A stretch of 12,861 nucleotides of DNA from Bacteroidota bacterium (GCA_009936825.1 JAACDV010000233.1:1-12861), one strand, 5' to 3'; positions 1-7,686 are shown, numbered from the stretch's first letter. Made by a program: numbers and translations. Notes: generated by a model from the letters alone, not told the origin.

Positions 1-35
1 CAAACTAGGGCAAACTAGGGCAAACTAGGGCAAAC
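1..35. repeat. 10-bp tandem repeat, at least 3.5 copies
   Basis: The unit CAAACTAGGG occurs at 1-10, 11-20 and 21-30 without a mismatch, followed by the half unit CAAAC at 31-35. The array reaches the window edge, so its true length is unknown. It lies just upstream of the crotonase gene. There are no spacers, so it is not a CRISPR array. Confidence 0.9.
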
Positions 36-73
36 AACCTTGACCCGATATCGAACGGGCGGAGTTCACGTTG

Positions 74-865
74 ATGATTGATCAAGATGATCTGATTTTC
101 ACTGCCAGTGATGGCATCGGGCATATTATTCTGAACCGCCCCCAGCGCCGTAACGCCCTAACGTTCGAGATGTATGAGGCCATTCGTAGAATTTGCGAGC
201 GCGCCGGGAAACCGGGCGATCCCGACCAGCTGAAAGTCATTATTTTTTCGGGTGGCGGCGATAATGCCTTTGCCGCCGGAACAGATATCCAGCAGTTTCG
301 GAGCTTTACCGAAGACGACGCGATCCGCTATGAGGCGATGATTAGTGACACGCTGGTCAGTATCGAGACCTGCACCGTGCCGACGATCGCCGCGTTGAAC
401 GGATTTTGTACGGGCGGCGGGGCAGCAATTGCGGCCTGTGCCGCCATTCGTTTAGGCAGCCGTGATCTGCAAGTCGGCGTTCCGATTGCCCGCACCCTCG
501 GCAATTGTCTCGCAATTGGAAACCTGCGCCGCTTTGTTCGTCTGGTGGGAGAGGCGCGGACCAAATATATGCTGCTAACCGCACAGTTGATCGACGCTAA
601 TGAAGCGGCCTCAGCCGGGTTTATTTCCGAATGCCTTGAGGACCGCGACGCCGTTCAGGAGCGCGCGCATTCGCTGGCAGCACACATCACCACGCTGGCC
701 CCGTTGACACTGGCCGCCACGATGGAAGGATTGCGCCGCCTGCAAACTGTAACCCCATTGCCCGATGATGATGATTTGATCCGGATGTGCTTTGGCAGTG
801 CCGATTTCAAAGAGGGCATCACCGCCTTTTTTGAAAAACGCCCCCCGCAATGGCAAGGCAAATAA
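74..865 (+). CDS. Crotonase-fold (enoyl-CoA hydratase/isomerase family) protein lacking both catalytic glutamates
   Basis: A 263-residue protein of usual length for the family. It shows the crotonase fold: FAAGTDI near residues 66-72 (first oxyanion-hole loop) and GFCTGGGAAIA near 110-120 (second oxyanion-hole loop). In true enoyl-CoA hydratases the second loop reads GGGxE and a later segment reads GxPE. Here the first Glu is Ala (about residue 118) and the second position reads GVPIA, so neither glutamate is present. It should bind a CoA thioester and stabilise an enolate, but ordinary water addition is doubtful; the real reaction is unknown. An in-frame TTG lies at 71, but ATG at 74 is preferred, with GGAG at 61-64 nine bases upstream. 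The gene converges on a CoA-transferase 16 nt away, and MatB follows, which suggests organic-acid CoA metabolism. Confidence 0.88.
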   Translation: MIDQDDLIFTASDGIGHIILNRPQRRNALTFEMYEAIRRICERAGKPGDPDQLKVIIFSGGGDNAFAAGTDIQQFRSFTEDDAIRYEAMISDTLVSIETCTVPTIAALNGFCTGGGAAIAACAAIRLGSRDLQVGVPIARTLGNCLAIGNLRRFVRLVGEARTKYMLLTAQLIDANEAASAGFISECLEDRDAVQERAHSLAAHITTLAPLTLAATMEGLRRLQTVTPLPDDDDLIRMCFGSADFKEGITAFFEKRPPQWQGK

Positions 866-902
866 TCACTATCGGGATGGGTTAGTCACTTTCGGGGCGG
901 GT
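863..902. repeat. 20-bp imperfect tandem duplication across two convergent stop codons
   Basis: Copy 1 (863-882) and copy 2 (883-902) share the pattern TARTCACTwTCGGGrYGGGT, and a third partial copy starts with TAATCC at 903. The block contains the TAA stop of the crotonase gene (863-865) and the TAA stop of the opposing CoA-transferase (882-884 on the minus strand), so it forms the whole junction between the two genes. No terminator hairpin is visible here. Confidence 0.8.
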
Positions 903-2080
903 TAATCCTTTTTTCTCGAAACTTTCGATTTCCGCATCCGAGAACCCGAATTCAGTCAGAACTTCGGTTGTATGTTGACCTTTGAGGGGCGGGGGACGAC
1001 GAATTTCGGATTGCGACTGGCTCATCACTATCGGCTGGCCAACAATCTGGGCCGGGCCGCGTTCTTGGCTGACCATATCGCGCGCCATGCCAAGATGACG
1101 AACCTGTTCATTGGCAAACACTGCATCGATACTGTTAATCTCACCGCAAGGAATGCCCATTTTGTTCAATCGGTCAATCCAATTTGCCGCGCTGTCCTGA
1201 ATGGTGACAGCATTGATAATGGCATTCAACGCGGCGCGATTGCGAGAACGCGACGGGATGTCGGCATAATCATCCGACTCCATCTCCGGATCACCGATTG
1301 CCGCCTTTAACCGCGCCCACATATGCGCGCCCGCAATGGCAATATTAATATGCCCGTCTGAGGTCTCAAAAACCCCTGTCGGGATCATCGTGGGATGATC
1401 GTTACCGGCTTGCGGCGGAATCTCGCCATCCATCAGCCAGCGCGTTGCCTGAAAATCTAAATGGCCACCTGCGCCTGCAAAAGCGAGGTTTGAATCCACT
1501 GCCCTTCACCGGTTTTCTGGCGCGCGATCATCGCCAGTAAGACACCCTGCGCCGCAAAGCCGCCAGCGCACAGGTCAGCCACCGGAATTCCAACGCGCAT
1601 CGGCCCCGCACCGGGTGCACCGGTGATCGACATCAGGCCGCCCATACCTTGCGCTATCTGGTCAAACCCCGGGCGGTCCGCCAGCGGGCCATCCTGACCA
1701 AACCCTGAAATCGAGGCATAAATGATCCGCGGGTTGATCGCGCGCCAGGTTTCATAGTCAACGCCAAGACGAAACTTTACATCGGGGCGATAATTTTCCA
1801 CTACAATATCGGCAGTCTCGGCCATTCGTTTGAAAACAGCCACACCTTCAGGATCTTTCAAATCAAGGACTAGCGAGCGTTTGTTGCGATGCAAATTCTG
1901 AAAGTCCGAGCCGTCGCGCGTGCCGCCCATTTCCGCATCACCATTTGCTGGGGCTTCGATCTTAATGACATTGGCGCCCCAATCGCCAAGCTGGCGAACA
2001 CAAGTCGGGCCCGAACGCACGCGCGTCAGATCAAGAACGGTAATGTCATTGAGAATATCGCTGGCGGGATCAAAGGGCAT
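882..2080 (-). pseudogene. CaiB/BaiF family CoA-transferase, interrupted by a one-base frameshift
   Basis: Family III CoA-transferase, which moves CoA between carboxylic acids. The first 207 codons (2080 down to 1457) hold the N-terminal half, including VLDLTRVRSGP near residue 16, NLHRNKRSLVLDL near 62, and GIPVADLCAGG, whose Asp169 matches the catalytic aspartate of formyl-CoA transferase. That frame ends LLQAQVAI-stop. The next frame continues with LDFQATRWLMDGEIPPQAGN and the normal C-terminal half to 882. Adding one T to the TTT run (AAA at 1459-1461 on the plus strand) gives AQVAILDFQATRW and restores about 399 residues, the usual length. The start ATG at 2080 follows AGGAG by six bases. 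Both halves look otherwise intact, so this is either a recent inactivation or a base-calling error. The natural substrate cannot be read from the sequence. Confidence 0.88.
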
Positions 2081-2290
2081 GATGACTCCTCAGATGATTT
2101 CTGGCGGGCTAATCGGTTGATTGGCGGCGTTATATAAGGTGGCGAGCAGGCATTTGTCGCGCTATAGTTCTAATCATTACAAGCGGGAAACTTTATAGTT
2201 TCATATATCAAAAGCCGCCTGACCTGTCAGCATCAATGCAATCTAGCAGACCCATACTCGTCATGAAAATTTTGGGCAATCAGGAAAAAT
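2081..2290. promoter_or_regulatory. Divergent promoter region between the CoA-transferase and matB, with two small inverted repeats
   Basis: This 210-bp gap must hold promoters for both directions. It contains a perfect inverted repeat GAAACT-TTAT-AGTTTC at 2187-2202 and a second, CTGAC-CT-GTCAG, at 2219-2230; either could be an operator. TATAGTT(T)C also occurs twice directly, at 2163-2170 and 2194-2202. TATAGT at 2194-2199 could serve as a -10 for matB, and TATATA at 2131-2136 as a -10 in the other direction, but neither has a convincing -35. MatB genes are often controlled by a GntR-type regulator; none is encoded in this window. Confidence 0.45.
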
Positions 2291-3820
2291 ATGAGCAATT
2301 ATCTTTATGACCGTGTTTTTGGTCCGCATTCCGGCAGCGAAAAAATCTTCCTATATACGGACACTGCCGAGATATCCTTTGGTGATTTTACCGCGCTGAC
2401 CAACCGCCTTGCAGGCGCACTGGTTGCCGCTGGCGTGACCCCTGGGGACCGGGTTGCTGTGCAGGCCGAAAAAACGGTAACTTTGCTGGCGCTTTATGCG
2501 GCAACGGTGAAGGCTGGCGGCGTCTATCTACCGCTGAATACCGGATATACCGCAACCGAGCTGGAATATTCTATCGGCAATGCACGTCCGGCACTGGTCA
2601 TTGTTGATGCGGCCTCACAGGCGCAGATCACCCCGATTGCCAGTCGCTTCAACGCTCGTCTCATGACTTTGAATGCGGATGAGACTGGTAGTTTGACTGA
2701 GGCAGCAGCAGCGCATCCGCCGCGTTTTGATGCGGTTCCCCGCAGCAGTGAAGACCTTGCTGCCATCCTCTACACTTCGGGAACCACTGGACGCTCCAAG
2801 GGGGCTAAGCTATGCCACCGCAATCTGGTATCGAACAGTATGGTTCTGGCCGAGACTTGGCGCTTTACTGCCGATGATGTGTTGCTTCACATGTTGCCCA
2901 TCTATCATACACACGGGCTGTTTGTGGCCTGTAATCTGTTATCGATGGTCGGCGGTTCGATGATCTTCCTGCCGAAATTCTCGGCCAGAGCGGCGCTTGA
3001 CTGGATGCCAAAATCGACAACGATGATGGGGGTTCCGACCTTTTATACACGGCTTCTGGACAGCGCCGAATTCACCGCTGAGATAAGCCGGCATATACGC
3101 CTGTTCATTTCGGGATCGGCACCGCTTCTCGCGGAAACCCATCAGCAATTCGAAGCGCGGACCGGCAAAGCTATTCTTGAGCGTTACGGTATGACCGAGA
3201 CCAATATGAGCACGTCCAACCCCTATGAAGGGGCGCGTCGGGCCGGAACGGTGGGGCGCGCATTGGACGGAGTTGAAATGCGCATTGCCGACCCGAAAAC
3301 CGGTGCAGTGCTGGAAGATGGCGAGATTGGCATCATCGAGTTACGTGGCGATAACGTCTTTCTTGGCTATTGGGAAATGCCAGAAAAGACTGCCGAATCT
3401 TTTCGTGAAGACGGATTTTTTATCACTGGCGATATGGCCGTGCGAGATGGTGACGGCTATATCAGCATCGTCGGGCGTGACAAGGATTTGATTATTTCTG
3501 GTGGTCTGAACGTCTATCCCAAAGAAGTTGAAAGCCTGATTGATGGGTTGAGCGGTGTGCTGGAAAGTGCGGTGATCGGGGTTCCACACCGCGATTTCGG
3601 CGAGGCGGTCGTGGCGATTGTTGTCCGCGCCGACGCTAGCTCGACAACCGCTTCAAATACTGGCATCAGCGCAGCGGACATAATGTCGGTTCTAGAACCG
3701 CAGCTGGCAAAGTTCAAACAGCCAAAATCGATCCTGTTTATCGACAATTTGCCCCGCAACAGCATGGGCAAAGTACAAAAAGCCGAACTGCGTAAAACCC
3801 ACACCGCATTATTCAGCTAG
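2291..3820 (+). CDS. matB: Malonyl-CoA synthetase (MatB-like, AMP-forming)
   Basis: Converts malonate, ATP and CoA into malonyl-CoA, AMP and pyrophosphate in the cytoplasm; methylmalonate is a common second substrate. The 509 residues cover the full ANL adenylating-enzyme fold. The phosphate-binding loop YTSGTTGRSKG is at 161-171. MatB-typical segments follow: MMGVPTFYTRLL near 245-256, LFISGSAPLLAETH near 271-284 and ERYGMTETNMSTSNPY near 297-312. TGD is near 379-381, the hinge segment GRDKDLIISGG near 395-405, and the catalytic lysine lies in NSMGKVQK (Lys494). AGGAA at 2282-2286 precedes the ATG. MatB often sits beside malonyl-CoA decarboxylase or a TRAP malonate transporter; neither is here. 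Its only neighbours are the divergent CoA-transferase and a tRNA gene. The malonate assignment rests on family-specific segments recalled from memory. Confidence 0.92.
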   Translation: MSNYLYDRVFGPHSGSEKIFLYTDTAEISFGDFTALTNRLAGALVAAGVTPGDRVAVQAEKTVTLLALYAATVKAGGVYLPLNTGYTATELEYSIGNARPALVIVDAASQAQITPIASRFNARLMTLNADETGSLTEAAAAHPPRFDAVPRSSEDLAAILYTSGTTGRSKGAKLCHRNLVSNSMVLAETWRFTADDVLLHMLPIYHTHGLFVACNLLSMVGGSMIFLPKFSARAALDWMPKSTTMMGVPTFYTRLLDSAEFTAEISRHIRLFISGSAPLLAETHQQFEARTGKAILERYGMTETNMSTSNPYEGARRAGTVGRALDGVEMRIADPKTGAVLEDGEIGIIELRGDNVFLGYWEMPEKTAESFREDGFFITGDMAVRDGDGYISIVGRDKDLIISGGLNVYPKEVESLIDGLSGVLESAVIGVPHRDFGEAVVAIVVRADASSTTASNTGISAADIMSVLEPQLAKFKQPKSILFIDNLPRNSMGKVQKAELRKTHTALFS

Positions 3821-3827
3821 GCGTATC

Positions 3828-3845
3828 AAAAAAGCAGTGTCTGCT
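3828..3845 (-). terminator. Short intrinsic terminator downstream of tRNA-Arg
   Basis: Read on the minus strand, AGCAG-ACA-CTGCT forms a five-pair stem with a three-base loop followed by six T. It lies 8 nt past the CCA end of the tRNA, as expected for ending its transcript. It may also end transcription coming from the acyl-CoA synthetase gene upstream. The stem is short, so efficiency is uncertain. Confidence 0.6.
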
Positions 3846-3852
3846 AGAAACT

Positions 3853-3929
3853 TGGTGATCCCGGAGGGACTCGAACCCCCTACCTACAGATTAGGAATCT
3901 GTCGCTCTATCCTGATGAGCTACGGGATC
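3853..3929 (-). tRNA. tRNA-Arg (anticodon CCT)
   Basis: A complete 77-nt cloverleaf. The acceptor stem GATCCCG pairs with CGGGATC, the discriminator base is A, and the 3' CCA is encoded. The D stem is GCTC/GAGC. The anticodon stem ACAGA/TCTGT holds the loop TTCCTAA, giving anticodon CCT, which reads AGG. The T arm GGGGG-TTCGAGT-CCCTC has one G-T pair. The gene lies 45 nt downstream of the acyl-CoA synthetase on the same strand. No duplicated tRNA 3' end is visible in the window, so there is no sign of an integrated element here. Confidence 0.97.
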
Positions 3930-3974
3930 ACAGTTTTTCATATGCCGTAATTTACGCCTAATTACCAGCGATGA

Positions 3975-5609
3975 CTAGGCGTCTTCGGAGGCTTGCTTGC
4001 GAAGGACGAATTTCTGGATTTTACCGGTTGAGGCTTTTGGCAATTCTCCAACAAACACATGTTTGGGGCGCTTAAACCCTGCCATCTGCCCCTTGCACCA
4101 TTCCATAAATTCATCAACGCTCAGCGTCTCGCCCGGTTTCAGCTCAACAAAGGCGCAAGGCACCTCTCCCCACTTATCGTCAGGCTTTGCAACAACGGCG
4201 GCGGCAGCCACGCTTGGATGCCGGTATAAATATCCCTCAACCTCAACCGAGGAAATATTCTCACCGCCGGAAATAATCACATCCTTCAGCCGGTCCTTAA
4301 TCTGGATATAGCCGTTGGCGTGCCAGACAGCGGCATCACCCGAAAAAAACCAGCCATCATGAAGTGCCGCCTTGGTGGCGTTTTCATCTTTGTAATAGCC
4401 CTTCATCACAGCATTGCCGCGAAGCACAATTTCACCTTGGGTTTCGCCATCACGCGGCACCAGGTCACCGGTTTCGGTATTCATCACCGCCGCGCCTTCA
4501 TGCATGGGAAATGATACACCCTGCCAGCTTTGAAGATCAGCCTGCTCATCAAAACTCAGATCGTTCCAATCCTCACGCCAGACACATTGTGTGACATGAC
4601 CATAAGTTTCAGTCAGCCCGTAAACATGCATCACATCAAAACCCATCTCAGCCATTTTTTGCAGAATGGCGGCGGGCGGCGGCGCGCCAGCGGTGAACAC
4701 ACGCACCTGATAATCCAACTTTGGTCGTAGCGCCTCAGGCGCGTTTACCAGCAGTGAGAGAACAATTGGCGCGCCGCCAAAATGGGTCACCTTATGCGTT
4801 CCGATAGCACCAAAAATTGATTCGGCAGTAATCTGGCGGGTGAGCACAATGGTTGCCGCCATCATCGTCATTGTCCATGCATGACACCAGCCATTGCAGT
4901 GGAACATCGGCACCACATAAAGATAAGTCGGGTGCTGCGGCAAAGGCCAGCCGGTCGCGGTTCCCATGCTCATCAAATAAGCCCCGCGGTGGTGATAGAC
5001 CACGCCTTTGGGCTTGCCCGACGTTCCCGAAGTATACCCAAGCGCCAGCGCCTGCCATTCATCGCGCGGCATTTCCCACGCAAATTCCGGATCACCGTCC
5101 CCGATAAAGCTCTCATAATCCTGATCACCAACCGGCGGCAGATCACCCATTGCCGCGTCACGTATATCAACCACCTTCATCTGACGGCGTATTTCGCCCG
5201 GCAATGTGTCAAGCGCAGCACTGACCTCAGCCCCAAACGCAGTATCGACAATCAACAACCGGCAATCGCTATTCTCCAGAATATAGGCGATGGTTTCAGC
5301 CTCTAGCCGTGTGTTGATCGTGTTCAACACACATCCCGCCATGGGCACACCAAAATGCGCCTCAAACATTTCTGGCGTATTGGCAGCAATAACGGAAACC
5401 GTATCGCCAATGCCAAGTCCGGCAGCGTTCAATGCTGATGCAAGCTGGCGCATTCGGGCATAGCTTTGCGCCCAGTTATAGCGGCGCTCACCATAGATAA
5501 TTCCGGTGCGTTCCGGAAACAGATCGGCCGTCCGGGTGATAAAGCTAAGCGGGGATAGCGGGATGAAATTGGCGTCATTGCGAGGCAAGGTTTCGTAATT
5601 TTGCTTCAT
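3975..5609 (-). CDS. AMP-forming acyl-CoA synthetase (fatty/carboxylic acid CoA ligase family)
   Basis: Activates a carboxylic acid to its acyl-CoA with ATP; the chain length cannot be told from the sequence. The 544 residues begin with PLSPLSFITRTADLFPERT, typical of a large alphaproteobacterial acyl-CoA synthetase group related to plant AAE-type ligases. The phosphate-binding loop TSGTSGKPKG is at about 193-202, followed by VVYHHRGAY. Later segments are VYGLTETYG, FFSGDAAVWHANGYIQIKDRLKD, the hinge VIISGGENISS, and ASTGKIQK with the catalytic Lys at about 530. An in-frame start 18 codons earlier (5663) exists, but ATG at 5609 is preferred: GGAG lies six bases upstream and the protein then starts where relatives start. 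It is last in a minus-strand run after psuG with a 94-nt gap, so it may have its own promoter. A link to pseudouridine breakdown is not obvious. Confidence 0.9.
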   Translation of the reverse strand: MKQNYETLPRNDANFIPLSPLSFITRTADLFPERTGIIYGERRYNWAQSYARMRQLASALNAAGLGIGDTVSVIAANTPEMFEAHFGVPMAGCVLNTINTRLEAETIAYILENSDCRLLIVDTAFGAEVSAALDTLPGEIRRQMKVVDIRDAAMGDLPPVGDQDYESFIGDGDPEFAWEMPRDEWQALALGYTSGTSGKPKGVVYHHRGAYLMSMGTATGWPLPQHPTYLYVVPMFHCNGWCHAWTMTMMAATIVLTRQITAESIFGAIGTHKVTHFGGAPIVLSLLVNAPEALRPKLDYQVRVFTAGAPPPAAILQKMAEMGFDVMHVYGLTETYGHVTQCVWREDWNDLSFDEQADLQSWQGVSFPMHEGAAVMNTETGDLVPRDGETQGEIVLRGNAVMKGYYKDENATKAALHDGWFFSGDAAVWHANGYIQIKDRLKDVIISGGENISSVEVEGYLYRHPSVAAAAVVAKPDDKWGEVPCAFVELKPGETLSVDEFMEWCKGQMAGFKRPKHVFVGELPKASTGKIQKFVLRKQASEDA

Positions 5610-5662
5610 ACTACACTCCAGAGATGACAGCGCTGATGCCGCCAGAAAACGAAAAGCTGACA

Positions 5663-5692
5663 ATATGATGACGTTTTGGTTTTTGGTGTCAA
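5663..5692 (-). promoter_or_regulatory. Candidate promoter for the acyl-CoA synthetase
   Basis: On the minus strand, a perfect -35 hexamer TTGACA (5687-5692) is followed after 18 bases by the weak -10 candidate TCATAT (5663-5668). It lies in the 94-nt gap after psuG, about 55 nt upstream of the ATG at 5609. A single good hexamer is modest evidence. Confidence 0.3.
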
Positions 5693-5703
5693 GCTGATGA
5701 CGG

Positions 5704-6621
5704 CTATCTTAGCCGCGCGGCGGCGATTTCACCCGCGAGACGCGCATTGTCAATGATCAGCCTTTTATTAGCGGCAAGGCTGCGTCCGGCTGACCGGCGG
5801 GCAATTTCAGCCAGCAGCCATGGCGTGGCCGCAGCTCCGCCCGGAGCATCATCAATACAACCGTCAATCCACCCCTGAATCTCGTCAAATTCAATCGCAA
5901 AATCGCGCGCAACAGGATTGCAAATCAGCACCGCACCGCCAATGCCAAGGTCAGCGCGCGCCGCAATTACGCGTGCAATATCTTCAGGCGTATCAGCGCG
6001 CATATCAACTGGCAGCCCACTATGCTGGGCCCAAAATGCAGGCATATCATCGGTGCGATAACCGATAACCGTAACCCCCATCGTTTCCAGATATTCTCTG
6101 GTACGCGGCAAATCCAGGATCACCTTCGGACCAGAACAAACAACGGCAACCGGCGTATGCGCCAGCTCAAACAAATCTGCCGAGATATCCATGCTGGCGT
6201 TAACGCCGCGATGCACCCCACCAATGCCGCCAGTAGCAAACAGCGAAATGCCGGCTTGCTCTGCTAGAATCATCGTTGCCGAAACCGTTGTTGCACCCAG
6301 TGTAGGCGCTGATGTTGCCCCAGATAATGCGGCTGGCAAATCACGGCGCGACAGTTTTGCAACGCCGGGAGTCGTCGCCAATCGCTGCATCGCTGCAGCG
6401 TCAAGACCAACATGTGGAACCCCGTCCAGAACAGCAATCGGCGCCGGAACGCCGCCGCCTTGACGAACAGCAGCTTCGCCAGCCTTGGCAACCTCGATAT
6501 TGTCGGGATGCGGCAGGCCGTGGCTGATCAAAGTTGATTCTAGTGCAACAAGCGCCCGCTTATCGGCGGCATTTTGAACCGCTGCAGAATATCTGACTGA
6601 CGACATCATTTTTGCGCTCAT
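5704..6621 (-). CDS. psuG: Pseudouridine-5'-phosphate glycosidase
   Basis: Cleaves the C-C glycosidic bond of pseudouridine 5'-phosphate to uracil and ribose 5-phosphate in the cytoplasm. The 305 residues match the family throughout: VALESTLISHGLP (Glu28, matching the active-site glutamate), GGGVPAPIAVLDG near 55-67, SRRDLPAAL near 91-99, GATTVSATMILA near 109-120, FATGGIGGVHRG near 128-139, DISADL near 145-150, and VCSGPKVILDLPRTREYLET with Lys166, the Schiff-base lysine of the known mechanism. GYRTDDMPAFW and ESLAAN-like RSLAANKRLIIDNARL complete the C terminus. It follows psuK by 59 nt on the same strand, the usual kinase-glycosidase pairing. The Shine-Dalgarno before ATG 6621 is weak; a second ATG four codons in is possible. 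Confidence 0.96.
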   Translation of the reverse strand: MSAKMMSSVRYSAAVQNAADKRALVALESTLISHGLPHPDNIEVAKAGEAAVRQGGGVPAPIAVLDGVPHVGLDAAAMQRLATTPGVAKLSRRDLPAALSGATSAPTLGATTVSATMILAEQAGISLFATGGIGGVHRGVNASMDISADLFELAHTPVAVVCSGPKVILDLPRTREYLETMGVTVIGYRTDDMPAFWAQHSGLPVDMRADTPEDIARVIAARADLGIGGAVLICNPVARDFAIEFDEIQGWIDGCIDDAPGGAAATPWLLAEIARRSAGRSLAANKRLIIDNARLAGEIAAARLR

Positions 6622-6637
6622 CTTTGTGTTTCTTTCT

Positions 6638-6697
6638 ATGTTTTAGGTGGCCATATTTTAGGTGGCCGTGTTTCAGTTGGTCATATTTCGGTTGGGG
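6638..6697. repeat. 15-bp imperfect tandem repeat, four copies, at the psuK-psuG junction
   Basis: Copies at 6638-6652, 6653-6667, 6668-6682 and 6683-6697 follow the pattern rTrTTTyrGkTGGyC. The first two differ by one base; the last two are more diverged. The psuK stop (TGA at 6681-6683, minus strand) falls at the boundary of two copies, so the repeat forms both the end of psuK and most of the gap before psuG. The period is five codons. Confidence 0.85.
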
Positions 6698-7685
6698 GGC
6701 GACCCGCATGATCTGCGCCTGCCTCCAACGCTGTTTTTAGAATCCGGGCTGCACCCGAAGATGAATTACCGTTTTGCGCATCAGCAAAGAATGCCGCAAA
6801 GAATGCTGCCGCCATAGCATCGCCAGCGCCGTTGGCATTGACCAGATTAATCTCCGGCGGAATGGCCGTGACCGTATCTCCGGCGAAAGAATATGCCGCC
6901 AACGCACCCCCATCACTGACCAGAACCCCGCCATTATTGCGTAGGCACCGCGATAAAGTGGCCGCCATCGACGCGGCATCTGCATCTTGTCCGGATTTTA
7001 CTATGGATGAACCAGTTACTATAGACGCGTTGGCTAGGTGCATTAACAAGGCACCCGCCTCGGCGCGGTTCAGGACCAGCGCATCAACATTTCCCAGAAT
7101 TGCCGCCAGCCGGTCAATTTTTTGCAGCGACGTTCCCGCAGCGTAAAGCGGGATTGTGTCGGCAACCCTGTCTGCGAGCGCTGCCAGAACCTCTGCCGGA
7201 AAATTAGCATCGATCACCACCGGCCCCTCTGGACTAGTGCGTGCCAAATCGGGAAGGGTTAAAATAATTTCCGGTGTCACTTGATCATAGATAGACAGGC
7301 TGGCAGCGCCAATCACCAACTCGCCATCCGCATCAAGCAGGGCCGTATAAACAGGCATGTCAGCCGCCAGTTCATCTTCTGGCGCATTTTTTGCAATTTC
7401 TGCGGCGGCAGGATTAACAAAAACAGCATCAATCCCGCAGCGGGCAAGACGGTCCTGCATGGCTGGGGCATGCGCAGCCGGCTGAACACCGATAAACCTG
7501 ACATTCAGTCCAGTTGCCGCCAGATGACGCGCGATATTCGCCGCAACACCGCCCAGAGATTCGGTAAGTCGCGCAGGATTGGTGCGCCGCATGACTAACG
7601 CATCGCCACACATCAAATGCCGATCCAGATGACACCCGCCAATTACGGTAAAAGCCGCGTAAGAATCTTCTGCCATTTCATTCAC
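6681..7685 (-). CDS. psuK: Pseudouridine kinase (PfkB/ribokinase family)
   Basis: Phosphorylates pseudouridine to pseudouridine 5'-phosphate, the substrate of PsuG encoded just downstream. It has the PfkB fold: VIGGCHLDRHL near the N terminus, then TNPARLTESLGGVAANIARH, which matches the NPAR-ES-GGVA-N pattern typical of PsuK rather than ribokinase, and the C-terminal motif NANGAGDAMAAAFF, whose Asp is the catalytic base. In most PfkB proteins the residue before GAGD is Thr; here it is Asn. About 334 residues from the chosen start is near the family's usual length. Three starts are possible: TTG 7712, GTG 7685 and ATG 7676. GTG 7685 is chosen because GGAG at 7695-7698 lies nine bases upstream; it is 18 from the ATG. 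The C-terminal PTEI lies in a 15-bp tandem repeat. The MFS gene ends 46 nt upstream. Confidence 0.87.
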   Translation of the reverse strand: MNEMAEDSYAAFTVIGGCHLDRHLMCGDALVMRRTNPARLTESLGGVAANIARHLAATGLNVRFIGVQPAAHAPAMQDRLARCGIDAVFVNPAAAEIAKNAPEDELAADMPVYTALLDADGELVIGAASLSIYDQVTPEIILTLPDLARTSPEGPVVIDANFPAEVLAALADRVADTIPLYAAGTSLQKIDRLAAILGNVDALVLNRAEAGALLMHLANASIVTGSSIVKSGQDADAASMAATLSRCLRNNGGVLVSDGGALAAYSFAGDTVTAIPPEINLVNANGAGDAMAAAFFAAFFADAQNGNSSSGAARILKTALEAGADHAGRPPTEI

Positions 7686-7686
7686 T

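Noticed and set aside
1..35. CRISPR array
   Set aside because: The units are 10 bp, directly adjacent and without spacers.
1450..1470. Programmed -1 frameshift in the CoA-transferase
   Set aside because: A -1 slip at ATT-TAG would give the right protein, but the site is not a slippery heptamer: after slipping, the ATT-reading tRNA would face CAT. An indel in the T run is simpler.
882..1499. The C-terminal half of the CoA-transferase as a separate gene starting at 1499
   Set aside because: Its first dozen residues are out-of-frame translation of the end of the N-terminal half, and family similarity begins only at LDFQATRW.
3853..3929. tRNA-Arg as an integration site of a mobile element
   Set aside because: No integrase gene and no repeated tRNA 3' end are found in the window.
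3942..3954. CGTAATTTACG palindrome as a terminator of the acyl-CoA synthetase
   Set aside because: The loop would be one base and no T run follows on the minus strand.
4853..5306. Long plus-strand open frames inside the acyl-CoA synthetase, psuG and the MFS gene
   Set aside because: They are antisense to well-supported genes, have no recognisable domain, and their composition matches shadow frames.
5610..5663. An 18-residue N-terminal extension or signal peptide on the acyl-CoA synthetase
   Set aside because: The extension MSAFRFLAASALSSLECS looks mildly hydrophobic, but the downstream ATG has a well-placed GGAG and fits the usual start of this cytoplasmic family.
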